Shown piece after piece: positions 17,084 through 25,909 of a DNA stretch of 64,000 nt. The stretch lies in the NCBI GenBank assembly GCA_023414355.1, contig JAEZOB010000040.1, positions 287,149 through 351,148 on the forward strand, given 5' to 3'. Under the pieces are notes generated by a model. It made no database searches. It had not been told where the DNA came from and saw only the letters and a list, made by a program, of their open reading frames with translations. The stretch is from Bacillota bacterium (GTDB lineage: Bacteria > Bacillota > Clostridia > Lachnospirales > Lachnospiraceae). Position numbers and translations under genes: made by a program. Numbering within the stretch: the first letter of the stretch is position 1; each line of letters opens with the position of its first letter.

Positions 17084-17623
17084 ATGTCAAAAATTGTAGT
17101 ATTGATAGGTAGTTCACGAAAAAATGGCAATACCGAAATCCTTGCAAATTCATTTATTGATGGGGTCGATAAACAGAAAAACGTCGTTGATGTAATCTCT
17201 GTAATGGGAAAAAAGGTCAATGGCTGCATCGGTTGTGACTATTGCTACAAAGATAGCCAGCATAATTGTGTACATAAGGATGACATGCAAGGGATCTATG
17301 AGAGGCTTGCCGATGCCGATGTTATCGTCATAGTCACACCGATTTATTTCTATGGAGTCAGTTCCCAATTGAAGTGCATCATCGATCGACTGCATAATCC
17401 CATACGTAATACATTCAAAGTGAAAGAGCTGGTACTGTTAGCTGTTTGTGCTGATGATATACCGAGCGTTTTTGACTCGGTGCAAACCATGTATCATGCG
17501 GTGCTTAGCTATTTCTCTCTAGGGAATGCAGGAGAGATAACAGTTCCCGGTGTATCTGAAAAGGGCGATATTATTGGCAATCCAGCGCTGGTGGAGGCGC
17601 GTAAACTGGGTGAGAGCTTTTAG
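17084..17623 (+). CDS. NADPH-dependent FMN reductase / flavodoxin-like oxidoreductase
   Basis: This is a 179-residue flavodoxin-fold protein. IVVLIGSSRKNGNTEILA is the FMN phosphate-binding start, and TPIYFYGVSSQLKCIIDR is the second flavin loop. A cysteine cluster GCIGCDYCYKDSQHNC lies in between, as in iron-sulfur flavoproteins and related NAD(P)H oxidoreductases. It is cytosolic, likely reducing quinones or nitro compounds; the substrate is unknown. GGAGGT is 9 bases before ATG 17084. The FAD oxidoreductase gene follows after about 100 bases, so they may share a redox role. Confidence 0.8.
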   Translation: MSKIVVLIGSSRKNGNTEILANSFIDGVDKQKNVVDVISVMGKKVNGCIGCDYCYKDSQHNCVHKDDMQGIYERLADADVIVIVTPIYFYGVSSQLKCIIDRLHNPIRNTFKVKELVLLAVCADDIPSVFDSVQTMYHAVLSYFSLGNAGEITVPGVSEKGDIIGNPALVEARKLGESF

Positions 17624-17727
17624 TCGAAATGATACGAATGAGTAACTACCTATGCGGATGCAATGGTACTGCTATCACGAGAGAAGGACTGACTTTTGAA
17701 AAGTTAAATTGATCGAGGAGAAAATGA

Positions 17728-18762
17728 ATGTATGATGTGATTGTAATTGGTGCAGGACCTTCCGGAAGTACTGCAGCGAAATTACTTGCGGAGCGCGGAT
17801 ACGCTGTGCTCTTGTTGGAAAGAATGAAATTGCCTAGATATAAATCCTGCTCAGGATGCTTGATCAAAAAATCGATTGATCTTGTCAAACAGTATTATAA
17901 TTCTGATGTGCCTTCGGAAGTAACCTGCTCACCAACTGAGAATAAAGGGATGATATTCATAAATGATAAAGGGAAGACACTTCATTTCCCACAGCCTGGT
18001 CTCAATGTATGGAGGAGCAGCTTTGATCATTGGCTTTCAAAACAAGCAGTGGAACATGGTGCTACGCTTTGGGATCATGCGCCTGTTATTTCGTGTGAGC
18101 AGGACGAAGAAGCTGTCACGGTCGAGATAGGCGGCGAGCACAAATGCATAGAGCAGGCGAGGTACATCATTGACTGCGAGGACATTACTGGTTCTATCAA
18201 AAAGAAAATTCTAAATTGTAATCCTGCTTATATCACTACATATCAGACATTTAATAAAGGTACGATTGAGCTTGATTTGCACTATTTTTATGCATATTTA
18301 CAGCCGGAGCTTTCAGAATATGATGCATGGTTCAATGTCAAAGAGGATATGCTGGTGCTTGGGATCTCGGTAAAGGATCTTGCAAATGTACGCAAGTACT
18401 ATGATACATTTATCCGCTATATGGAGCAGCAGCACAAGCTGAAGATATCAAAACAGATCAAAGAAGACCGATGGCTCATGCCGCATATTCGTCCCGGATG
18501 TCAAATCAATTATGCCAAAGGTCGAATTTTTTTTGCAGGCGAAATTGCCGGGTGGTTAAATCCAATGGGAGAAGGGATTTCCTGCGGAATGGAAAGTGCA
18601 TTTCATCTTACGCAGGCGATGTCAGAGAATTATGAAAAGCCTACAAAAATCGAGGCAGCATATCGTGACAAAGCAGCTTCCCTTCTCGGATACATGAAAA
18701 GTCAGTGGAGTTATACCGGAAGGATTGCTGAGACCTTTGCAGAAATGCAATTATCTCCTTAA
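17728..18762 (+). CDS. FAD-dependent oxidoreductase (geranylgeranyl reductase-like)
   Basis: This is a 344-residue protein. The N-terminal Rossmann motif is DVIVIGAGPSGSTAAKLLAERG, followed by LLLERMKLPRYKSCSGCL, and the late FAD motif is GRIFFAGEIAGWLNPMGEGI. This layout matches the geranylgeranyl-reductase/PHBH-like flavoprotein family, which hydrogenates isoprenoids or hydroxylates aromatics. The substrate cannot be told. GAGGAG precedes the ATG. Its end overlaps the convergent lipoprotein gene by 12 bases. Confidence 0.8.
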   Translation: MYDVIVIGAGPSGSTAAKLLAERGYAVLLLERMKLPRYKSCSGCLIKKSIDLVKQYYNSDVPSEVTCSPTENKGMIFINDKGKTLHFPQPGLNVWRSSFDHWLSKQAVEHGATLWDHAPVISCEQDEEAVTVEIGGEHKCIEQARYIIDCEDITGSIKKKILNCNPAYITTYQTFNKGTIELDLHYFYAYLQPELSEYDAWFNVKEDMLVLGISVKDLANVRKYYDTFIRYMEQQHKLKISKQIKEDRWLMPHIRPGCQINYAKGRIFFAGEIAGWLNPMGEGISCGMESAFHLTQAMSENYEKPTKIEAAYRDKAASLLGYMKSQWSYTGRIAETFAEMQLSP

Positions 18763-20592
18763 TGTCTTAATACCTTTCTTTATTGCATATTTATATGCCG
18801 TGGAAGCATCGTCACAGAGAATGGTCACTTTATAACAATCCTTAAAAGTATCAATATAAACAACAGAATTCGGTATTGTGATATATTTTAAACGACGGCA
18901 CCGATCAAACGTATACACAATACGGGTTATTTTTGGGGGAAGAATGATGCTTTCCAGCCGATCGCAACCCTCAAAAGCAGATTCGCCAATTCTTATTAGT
19001 GAATCCGGTAACGTAATATTGGTTAAAAAAATACAATCATAAAATGCATACGCACCAATACTAGTAATTGAATTCGGCAAGTTAATACTGGTTAAAGAAG
19101 CACAATTAAAAAAAACATTCGTACCAATATCTGTAATGGAATCCGGTAAAGTAATACTGGTTAGATTACTTCCGGAAAAAGCGCCTCCACAGATGCAAGT
19201 TACACCATCAGGAATAATGACATCTCCACTACAAGCTTTACCATCAATCAAAGCGCCATGATGAATGACGAGAGGGTTTTCTTTTGTTTTCTTTTTCAGC
19301 CATAAAGTATCATCAAAAGCGGCTATCTCTATTTCTATACTTTTATTGGGTAAATTTATGTCGTTCAAACTATGACAATTTATAAACGCTGCCGCCCCTA
19401 TACTTTCTATGGAGGCAGGTATATTAATTTTCTTCAGACTAATGCAATAATCAAATGCATGTGCTCCTATATCTACTAAAGATTTAGGTAAATTAATACT
19501 ATTTAAGCTTTCGCAATTAGAAAAAGTATCATTCTCAATCTTTTTAATTGTGTTAGGCATTGAGACACTGATCAGATAACTACAGTCTTCAAAGGCACTT
19601 GCTCCGATGCTGGTAACAGAGTCCGGTATTGTAAGCTTTGTCATAGAACTGCTCTCAAATTCACTTAAATCAGAATGGTCATGCTTCCATTCACAAAAGG
19701 CATATTCATTAATTCTATTTACCTGCTTCGGTATCGTAACTTCTCCCTTACACGTCACTCCATCTACTAAGATATGATTAATAATTACAAAAGGATTATT
19801 CCTCCTTTTATCTTTCATCCATTTCGTCCCTGAGAAAGCGAGCTCACCGATTGAAGTTACACTTTCTGAAATCGAAATCTTTTTTAAATTTTCACAGCCA
19901 TAAAAGGAGCAATTACCAATATAGGTAACGGTATTCGGTATGATAACCTCGGTAATAGCATCGTTATAACTAAATGCCTCATCTGCAATTGAAGTTATGC
20001 CTTCCGGAATTTTCACGATGCCTTGACAGGCTCTACCATCAATGATCATATGATTTAATATAATTAAATCCTCTTGTTGTCTCTCTTTCATCCATTTCGT
20101 TTCAGAAAAAGCCCGAAATCCAATCGTAACCAAAGTAGACGAAATTGAAATATCAGCTAGATTGGTACAGCGATAAAAGCTCTCTTTTTCAATCTGAGTT
20201 ACAGAAGCCGGTATGGTAACACTAGTGATAGTTTCATTTCCATAAAATGCATAATAACCAATTTTCGTTACCGTATCAGGTATTCGTACCTCAGTGCGGT
20301 TACCATCATAGTGTATCAATTCACCGTCCACGATATCAAAACCATAGTCTGGTGGGTCTGGTTGATACGTAGGCTTTGTTAACGGGATATTTCCTAGGAT
20401 AGCGAAGGGATTTTCAATAGGAGTAACGGTTGGCATATTAGTGGGTGTCGTGACGGACTGATCTACTGCGTGGTTACAATCGGCTGTTGTAGCAGCCTCG
20501 TTAAGTTTATTTGTACTATCACAGCCGGCACTTATCATTGCTGTTGAAGCAGCAAGTAATATGATAGTTATGATTCTTTTCCAATGATACAT
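18751..20592 (-). CDS. BspA-type leucine-rich-repeat lipoprotein
   Basis: This is a 613-residue secreted lipoprotein. A signal peptide ends in the lipobox ISAGC with C24 as the lipidated residue, then a Thr/Pro-rich linker. The rest is BspA-type LRR_5 repeats (TSITLPDSITDIG-like, each about 23 residues). Three to four times the LRRs are interrupted by a different unit of the form W-L/M-K-x-n-LIINHxLVDGxxCxGxVxIP, so the protein is built of repeated modules. Such proteins sit on the cell surface and bind host or matrix proteins or polysaccharides. It is transcribed alone, convergent with the oxidoreductase. Confidence 0.88.
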   Translation of the reverse strand: MYHWKRIITIILLAASTAMISAGCDSTNKLNEAATTADCNHAVDQSVTTPTNMPTVTPIENPFAILGNIPLTKPTYQPDPPDYGFDIVDGELIHYDGNRTEVRIPDTVTKIGYYAFYGNETITSVTIPASVTQIEKESFYRCTNLADISISSTLVTIGFRAFSETKWMKERQQEDLIILNHMIIDGRACQGIVKIPEGITSIADEAFSYNDAITEVIIPNTVTYIGNCSFYGCENLKKISISESVTSIGELAFSGTKWMKDKRRNNPFVIINHILVDGVTCKGEVTIPKQVNRINEYAFCEWKHDHSDLSEFESSSMTKLTIPDSVTSIGASAFEDCSYLISVSMPNTIKKIENDTFSNCESLNSINLPKSLVDIGAHAFDYCISLKKINIPASIESIGAAAFINCHSLNDINLPNKSIEIEIAAFDDTLWLKKKTKENPLVIHHGALIDGKACSGDVIIPDGVTCICGGAFSGSNLTSITLPDSITDIGTNVFFNCASLTSINLPNSITSIGAYAFYDCIFLTNITLPDSLIRIGESAFEGCDRLESIILPPKITRIVYTFDRCRRLKYITIPNSVVYIDTFKDCYKVTILCDDASTAYKYAIKKGIKTLRR

Positions 20593-20790
20593 GATTAAAA
20601 GCTCCTTTTCTTGTACATATAAAGTTTGAGAATTATTTTCTGATTACCAGGATAAGTAAAAGCTCGGATATTGGTACATTTCTTAATCAATTAGTTTGCT
20701 TACATCATTGGATTTCCTGAAATTACCTTATACTTTAATATAAATCATGATATTGATCAAATTAAGTTTTTATTACGTATAGCAGTTGGG

Positions 20791-20862
20791 AAAAAATGGG
20801 ACATCCCCTCTGGCATTCAATGATAAGTCATGAATTTATATGCCAGAAATGAGATGTCCCAA
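20791..20862 (-). terminator. Terminator of the GH120 gene
   Basis: GGGACATC...CTGGCAT pairs with ATGCCAG...GATGTCCC over about 20 bp. On the minus strand the stem is followed by ATTTTTTCCC. It sits 28 bases after the xylosidase gene's stop. Confidence 0.7.
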
Positions 20863-20887
20863 TCCTTCGATATAGAGTCTGTCTTTG

Positions 20888-22879
20888 TTATGATAGCTTG
20901 ATATTATGAGAAGGTGCTTCAAACGGACCCGGAATCACATGAACACCACGATGATTTCCAAAGTAGTCCGCATTAAAGCGAATCGGTGTTCCATCCGCAT
21001 TTTCAAAGTATTGTTCCGGTTCGAAGGCTTTGCCGAGAATTTCGGTGTTAATCATTCGATCACTGAAATCCTTGAGGTAATCATATACGTTTGTGTTCAG
21101 ATAATAATGACCGTCTTTTTCCGCCAGTTCTACTTGAAGATTCTGATCATTGTTTTCAATGAAGAGACCGTTTACTTCATTTTTCCATGGTTTAGCACCG
21201 TTCAGATATACATTCCCTTCGCTCCAGACCGGCAGATGGCCGTTATGGGCAGGCTCCAAAGCCATCATGTTTGGACGCTGGGAAAAATCGAACTGTGCAA
21301 TCCATTCCTCATAGGTTGGATAATCATCGAAAAGGTGGGTGCCGACTTGTCTGTTTTCCCGCATGGGTTCTGCGCTTTGATCATTGTAGGTCACATAGTC
21401 TTCAGAAGGCCATTTCTGGACAAAGATATTGTTGTAGAAACGGTCATCACCATGAAGAAAGGTCATAAAGCCCATCACTTCTGTACGGTGTGGCATGTGA
21501 TATGGTGTATAGCGCCATGTTGTTCCTCCACCGACGTCGGTTAACGCACCACAGATGAGATTGTGAACCATAGCTACGCCCTCTGTCGCAAAACGAAGGC
21601 TCGCATCTGAGAGAAGAATATTATTATCGATCAGTGTTGGACCATGGCTGACTTCTACAAATATATCCTGTGACATCATGCCTCCCGGAAGATTTTTGGC
21701 ATAGGATGGCCGCTGGTTATCATGTAACAGGTTCTGAGTAAGACGTGTGCCCTGTGCTTCCCAGTCACACCAGATTCCCATCGTACAATGGTGGATATGG
21801 TTGCGGCGCATGAGCACATCAATGGCTGCATGCATTTTGATCCCGGCAATTTCTGCTCCGCCAAGTTCCATCATATTATTAATATGGTGAATATGGTTGT
21901 CCTCAATGGTACTAAACACACCGCCCATACGGCCAATGATGCCGCCTTGTTCACAGTGATGAATGTTGCAGCGACGAACGATGTGACTGCCAACCTTTTC
22001 TTTCAGCCATCCGTGATACTGGCCTCGGCAAACTGCATCTCGTTCCATCTGGGTGGGACTCTTTACCTGTTTATATGTGAAGTAATGATCGTTGTCAGGA
22101 TCAAGATATTTACCCAGAGAAATGCCAGCACACTTACTGTTTGAAATTTCACAATCCTCAATGATCCAGCCTTTGCTCCAGTGAGGGCCGATCATGCCAT
22201 CCTGATAAGCAGCAGGCGGTGCCCAGGTAGTGGCAGCTTTATCAATTTTGAATCCACTGACTGTATGATAACCGATACCGGTGATAGAAGGCATAAAGCA
22301 TCTACGGCGGACATTAATCTCTACATTTTCCTTATTTGGATCTTTACTCTGGGAATTGATATAAAGGATCGTTTCATCAGTATCTGTATCCTGTTCGGTA
22401 TACCACTTATAAACAGATTCTTCCGGTACCCAGCTACATTCATAAACATCGCCTTTGATACATTCTTCTAAAGTTGTGGCTTCATACATCGCCTTGTCAT
22501 TTAAATAAACGCAGCCGGTATGTTTATTCGGTGTCGCAAAATACCAATCTCCATATACTAAAGTTGTATAAGGATTGTATACACCGAAAACACTGTTTGG
22601 GATTCTGCATACCCAGACATTTTCTTTGTAATGCTTCCAATTTTTTATCTGTTCCGCGCCGGTGATCACAGCACCAAGAGGTGTAGTACTGGTATAAGTG
22701 ATACAGGCGTCTTCAGTACCGGCATGAACCGGATCTACATATTCCCGGTAAATCCCCGGTGCTACCAGCACTTCATCGCCGGGAAGCGCAAGCTTCGCGG
22801 CTTCGTTAATTCGTCGGTATGGTCTCTCAATAGAACCGTTGCCGTCTATCGCGGCGTTTGCATCTACATAGTATTTCAT
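20888..22879 (-). CDS. GH120 beta-xylosidase (parallel beta-helix)
   Basis: This is a 663-residue cytosolic protein (no signal peptide) with a right-handed beta-helix start, YYVDANAAIDGNGS, and the family block TTWAPPAAYQ...MIGPHWSKGWIIEDCEI. I recognise it from Thermoanaerobacterium XylC, the GH120 type enzyme. The probable nucleophile is Asp372 (CDWEAQG) and the acid/base is Glu409 (IFVEVSHGP). Compared with XylC from memory, about 14 extra residues lie between them. It would release xylose from xylo-oligosaccharides. The start at 22879 has GGAGGG 5 bases upstream; the ATG four codons earlier lies on that SD. No xylose transporter is nearby. Confidence 0.85.
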   Translation of the reverse strand: MKYYVDANAAIDGNGSIERPYRRINEAAKLALPGDEVLVAPGIYREYVDPVHAGTEDACITYTSTTPLGAVITGAEQIKNWKHYKENVWVCRIPNSVFGVYNPYTTLVYGDWYFATPNKHTGCVYLNDKAMYEATTLEECIKGDVYECSWVPEESVYKWYTEQDTDTDETILYINSQSKDPNKENVEINVRRRCFMPSITGIGYHTVSGFKIDKAATTWAPPAAYQDGMIGPHWSKGWIIEDCEISNSKCAGISLGKYLDPDNDHYFTYKQVKSPTQMERDAVCRGQYHGWLKEKVGSHIVRRCNIHHCEQGGIIGRMGGVFSTIEDNHIHHINNMMELGGAEIAGIKMHAAIDVLMRRNHIHHCTMGIWCDWEAQGTRLTQNLLHDNQRPSYAKNLPGGMMSQDIFVEVSHGPTLIDNNILLSDASLRFATEGVAMVHNLICGALTDVGGGTTWRYTPYHMPHRTEVMGFMTFLHGDDRFYNNIFVQKWPSEDYVTYNDQSAEPMRENRQVGTHLFDDYPTYEEWIAQFDFSQRPNMMALEPAHNGHLPVWSEGNVYLNGAKPWKNEVNGLFIENNDQNLQVELAEKDGHYYLNTNVYDYLKDFSDRMINTEILGKAFEPEQYFENADGTPIRFNADYFGNHRGVHVIPGPFEAPSHNIKLS

Positions 22880-23104
22880 GAAACCCTCCATTATTCAAAT
22901 ATTCGTGTCAGGATATAGCCCCTAACATAATCCATTATATAGCATATATGTTTATTATTCATCATAATTTTAAAAGTTATAAGACTCTTTTTTAAAGGTT
23001 TACGCTTTGTTTTCAAAGTGTTAAAATGGAAAATAAGATTAATCGTGAACACTTAAGAAAGGAAAATGCATTCGTGAATAAATGTACAGATGCGAAGAAG
23101 TATT

Positions 23105-24094
23105 ATGATAAAATTAAATGATTATTTATATTCAGGTGATACCGTTCTTAAGATATTGCAGAGATATACTGAGGATTTAAAACAGTCGGCGAAGGAAACT
23201 CATAATCAGATTGATCTTGTGCACTGCAATTTTCTGCTTCAAATCACGGAACTTTTGCAGCACAACGAATTTCTTACTTCTCAGTCACAACGGATTCGTG
23301 AGTTCTATAAGTATATGTCAAATGAATATCCTTTTCTTGCATTTACTTTTAAGGGTCGAATTAAATCTTTGATACGCGCAGAGGCAAAATTTAACGGATA
23401 CATTGTGGAATACATTTACGAGTATTATATGAAGCAGGGCAAGTACCCTTCACTTCCTGAATTGAAAAACGCTTTAAATTGTTTTCGAGATCTGATTGCT
23501 TATAGAATCGTGATTTCTCTTCCCAAATGTCATCTGAAAGAAGGTGAGATTTGCGCAATGGAAGAAAACAAATTTCTATATGATGTTGCCAATCAATTGC
23601 TTGGTTTTATGGAGGAACGTGGATTTACCGCAGAACTGGCATCTCTTGCGGGTCAGAATAAATCCCCCTTATTAAGAGATAGCGTAAGCCCATATTATAG
23701 GGATTATGTTACTAATCCGGAGACTAACGGCTATCGCTCTCTACATATAACATTTTATGATAATATTGCCCGTTGCTTTATCGAAGTACAACTTCGTACA
23801 AAAGAAATGGATGATTTTGCTGAAATTGGTCCTGCTAATCATTTGGGTTACGAAAAAAGACAGGAAAGAGAAAGAGCAAAAAGAGACGCAATTCCAAAAG
23901 GAGAAAATATTTATTTTGATGATGCTTATGAAAGGGGTATCATGTTACAGCAGCTTGAATTATCAAAATTGGATGTAAATATGTTTTCAGCAGCGAATAA
24001 TTCACTGATTAACGATGGTTGTGGACTATACCGCGGGAGATTGATCCTTCCATATGAGCATCTATCGAGATTCCAAAATGACCTTGTAGATTAA
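23105..24094 (+). CDS. RelA/SpoT-type nucleotidyltransferase domain protein
   Basis: This is a 329-residue protein with a single alarmone-synthetase-like domain in the middle: RIKSLIRAEAKF, FRDLIAYRIVIS (the metal-binding aspartate), TNGYRSLHITFYD, and FIEVQLRTKEMDDFAEIGPANHLGYEK, which stands for the ExQxRT and HxxYE-type motifs. There is no HD hydrolase, TGS or ACT domain, so it cannot degrade (p)ppGpp. It may be a small alarmone synthetase, or a tRNA- or nucleotide-modifying relative. The start is uncertain: ATG 23105 has a weak GAAGAAG, and ATG 23090 is the alternative. It is a single gene, not beside an obvious antitoxin. Confidence 0.78.
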   Translation: MIKLNDYLYSGDTVLKILQRYTEDLKQSAKETHNQIDLVHCNFLLQITELLQHNEFLTSQSQRIREFYKYMSNEYPFLAFTFKGRIKSLIRAEAKFNGYIVEYIYEYYMKQGKYPSLPELKNALNCFRDLIAYRIVISLPKCHLKEGEICAMEENKFLYDVANQLLGFMEERGFTAELASLAGQNKSPLLRDSVSPYYRDYVTNPETNGYRSLHITFYDNIARCFIEVQLRTKEMDDFAEIGPANHLGYEKRQERERAKRDAIPKGENIYFDDAYERGIMLQQLELSKLDVNMFSAANNSLINDGCGLYRGRLILPYEHLSRFQNDLVD

Positions 24095-24182
24095 TTAGTT
24101 GTGGAGAACGCTTACTTAAAAGCATGCCTATGACAATCTTGGATTTGAAGCAATTATGATTAATATTTCTGGGGGTGATTAA

Positions 24183-24821
24183 GTGAATATGATAATAAAA
24201 GAAGCTAGTATGGGACTGAACGAACTATGGGAGCAGCGTATTAAGGACAGTGGCGCGGATTTTGTATATTTTGTCGACAGTTCCATGTTCCCGGCAGAGG
24301 TTACTGAAGGATGCTCATGTGTAGTACTGTTTGGTAAAGCAATATCAAAGGAATACATCAGTGCACTCCGAGACAATCAGGAACCAAAACGGAAAGAGGT
24401 TTTAAACACCGAACGCAAGATGGATAACCTTGCGGAGAAATTAGCTTCTCAGTTGGAAGCAGAAGGATATAAAAGTATTGCTAAGCTCAAAGTCGGACGT
24501 TTACCACATAAAACGGTTGCGCTCAGAGCTGGATTGGGGTTTATCGGTAAGAATAACCTCCTGGTTACTACTCAGTATGGCTGTGCGCTGATGTTGGGCA
24601 AGGTCTTGACCACAGCCCCCTTTATCACTATGAGTGAAATGCCGAAAGAACCGCAATGCGGTGATTGCAATATCTGCGTAAATGTGTGCCCGACCAATGC
24701 CTTACTCGACAAAACATGGAGCATAACGACTACCCGAGATGAGATCATAGTTAGAAAGCGCTGTACTTTATGTCAGAAATGTATGGTGTTGTGCCCGTAT
24801 ACAGCAGAATATATAAAATGA
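24183..24821 (+). CDS. QueG-like 4Fe-4S protein (epoxyqueuosine reductase family)
   Basis: This is a 212-residue protein with two ferredoxin-type clusters: CGDCNICVNVCPTNAL and CTLCQKCMVLCPYT. Upstream of them is the QueG family block GRLPHKTVALRAGLGFIGKNNLLV. It is much shorter than canonical QueG (about 380) and lacks its C-terminal HEAT-like part, so it may be a family member with another reductase role. The GTG start at 24183 has GGGGGTGA 4 bases upstream; ATG 24189 is an equally good start. Confidence 0.75.
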   Translation: MNMIIKEASMGLNELWEQRIKDSGADFVYFVDSSMFPAEVTEGCSCVVLFGKAISKEYISALRDNQEPKRKEVLNTERKMDNLAEKLASQLEAEGYKSIAKLKVGRLPHKTVALRAGLGFIGKNNLLVTTQYGCALMLGKVLTTAPFITMSEMPKEPQCGDCNICVNVCPTNALLDKTWSITTTRDEIIVRKRCTLCQKCMVLCPYTAEYIK

Positions 24822-24836
24822 ACATTATCTTCTTTT

Positions 24837-25775
24837 TTATCTAACAGAGGAACGTCCATAAGCATCCTTTTGAGGGATGAGGCAATAATCAGGCACATTT
24901 TTGGAATTGTCATTTCTGAATTTCGTTGGGGTACACCCCATCATTTCGCGGAACGTCTTTGCGTAATGGCTAGCACTTGAAAAACCAGTGGTGTAGCTGA
25001 TCTCTGTTGTACTTAAATCTGTCTTGGTCAATAGTTCAATACTCTTTTGAATACGATAGTAGATCAGATATTCCCCAGGGGTCTTTGCTACATATTTTTT
25101 GAAAAGCTTTGTACAAAGAGTTATTCCAACATTTCCGGCAGCAGCAATTGAATCTAGTGAAATCTTTTCCATATAGTGATCCTGGACGAACAGCATCATC
25201 AATTTGAAAGTACCAATTTTCAAGGAGGTTGGTTCAGCTGTGATCGGAGGGATTTCTACATGTTTATAAATAGCTTTCCATATCTTATAGGAAGCTTCTA
25301 AAACATCTAATTCTACAGTCTTAGGGTCACAGTTCTCAAACAATCTTTCGAGTTCCTCTATTATGATGTGTGTCCAGTCATTTCTACTTAAAAGTATATA
25401 ATCAAAGGATTTTGGACCCAGTAAAGGTGCAATATAAGTCTGTTCGATATATTTGGAATGACATAAAAGGGATGGGTGGGTAATGCCGCAATAGAAAGCG
25501 CAAGACTTACCGGGTATAGAGTGGTTTGAGTGAATACGCTTTGAATTTATACAGATACCCTCCCCTGTATGAAGTATCATGGATTCTCCATTGACGATAC
25601 AAGTTAATTCTCCGTCAACGATATAGATATATTCCAAATCTTCATGCCAATGTTCTGTTACATGACAGGTTTTATTAGAAGCATAGTAGGGATTTGTTGC
25701 ATAACATTCGAAAAGTGGATTGTTATACTCTAAAATCTGGGATCTATCACTTCGAGTTGTAATAATATCGTTCAT
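24837..25775 (-). CDS. AraC family transcriptional regulator with cupin sensor
   Basis: This protein of about 312 residues has an N-terminal cupin-like sensor (HWHEDLEYIYIVDGELTCIVNG, with the usual gatekeeper histidines). Its C-terminal double HTH is typical of AraC/XylS (ISLDSIAAAGNVGITLCTKLFKKY and STTEISYTTGFSSASHYAKTFREMMGCTPTKFR). It lies divergent from the MATE exporter gene with a 134-base gap, and probably controls it in response to a small molecule. The start is unsure: ATG 25775 or an upstream TTG at 25802, both with weak SDs. Confidence 0.85.
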   Translation of the reverse strand: MNDIITTRSDRSQILEYNNPLFECYATNPYYASNKTCHVTEHWHEDLEYIYIVDGELTCIVNGESMILHTGEGICINSKRIHSNHSIPGKSCAFYCGITHPSLLCHSKYIEQTYIAPLLGPKSFDYILLSRNDWTHIIIEELERLFENCDPKTVELDVLEASYKIWKAIYKHVEIPPITAEPTSLKIGTFKLMMLFVQDHYMEKISLDSIAAAGNVGITLCTKLFKKYVAKTPGEYLIYYRIQKSIELLTKTDLSTTEISYTTGFSSASHYAKTFREMMGCTPTKFRNDNSKNVPDYCLIPQKDAYGRSSVR

Positions 25776-25909
25776 AGTTGTTATAATTTCACTCTCTTGC
25801 AATATATTCTGATATTTTTAGGCGGTTATAAGATATCTTATTCGTTATTCGAACGATATTATTATATTTGAAATATGAAAGTTTTTCAAGTATAAGAGGA
25901 GAGAAGAAA

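Noticed and set aside
18751..20592. DNA repeats in the BspA gene as a CRISPR or mobile element
   Set aside because: The repetition is at the protein level (LRR modules) with diverged DNA.
20906..22918. Several long + strand frames opposite the xylosidase gene
   Set aside because: They are antisense shadows: the minus-strand frame has clear GH120 motifs, SD and terminator, while the + frames have none.
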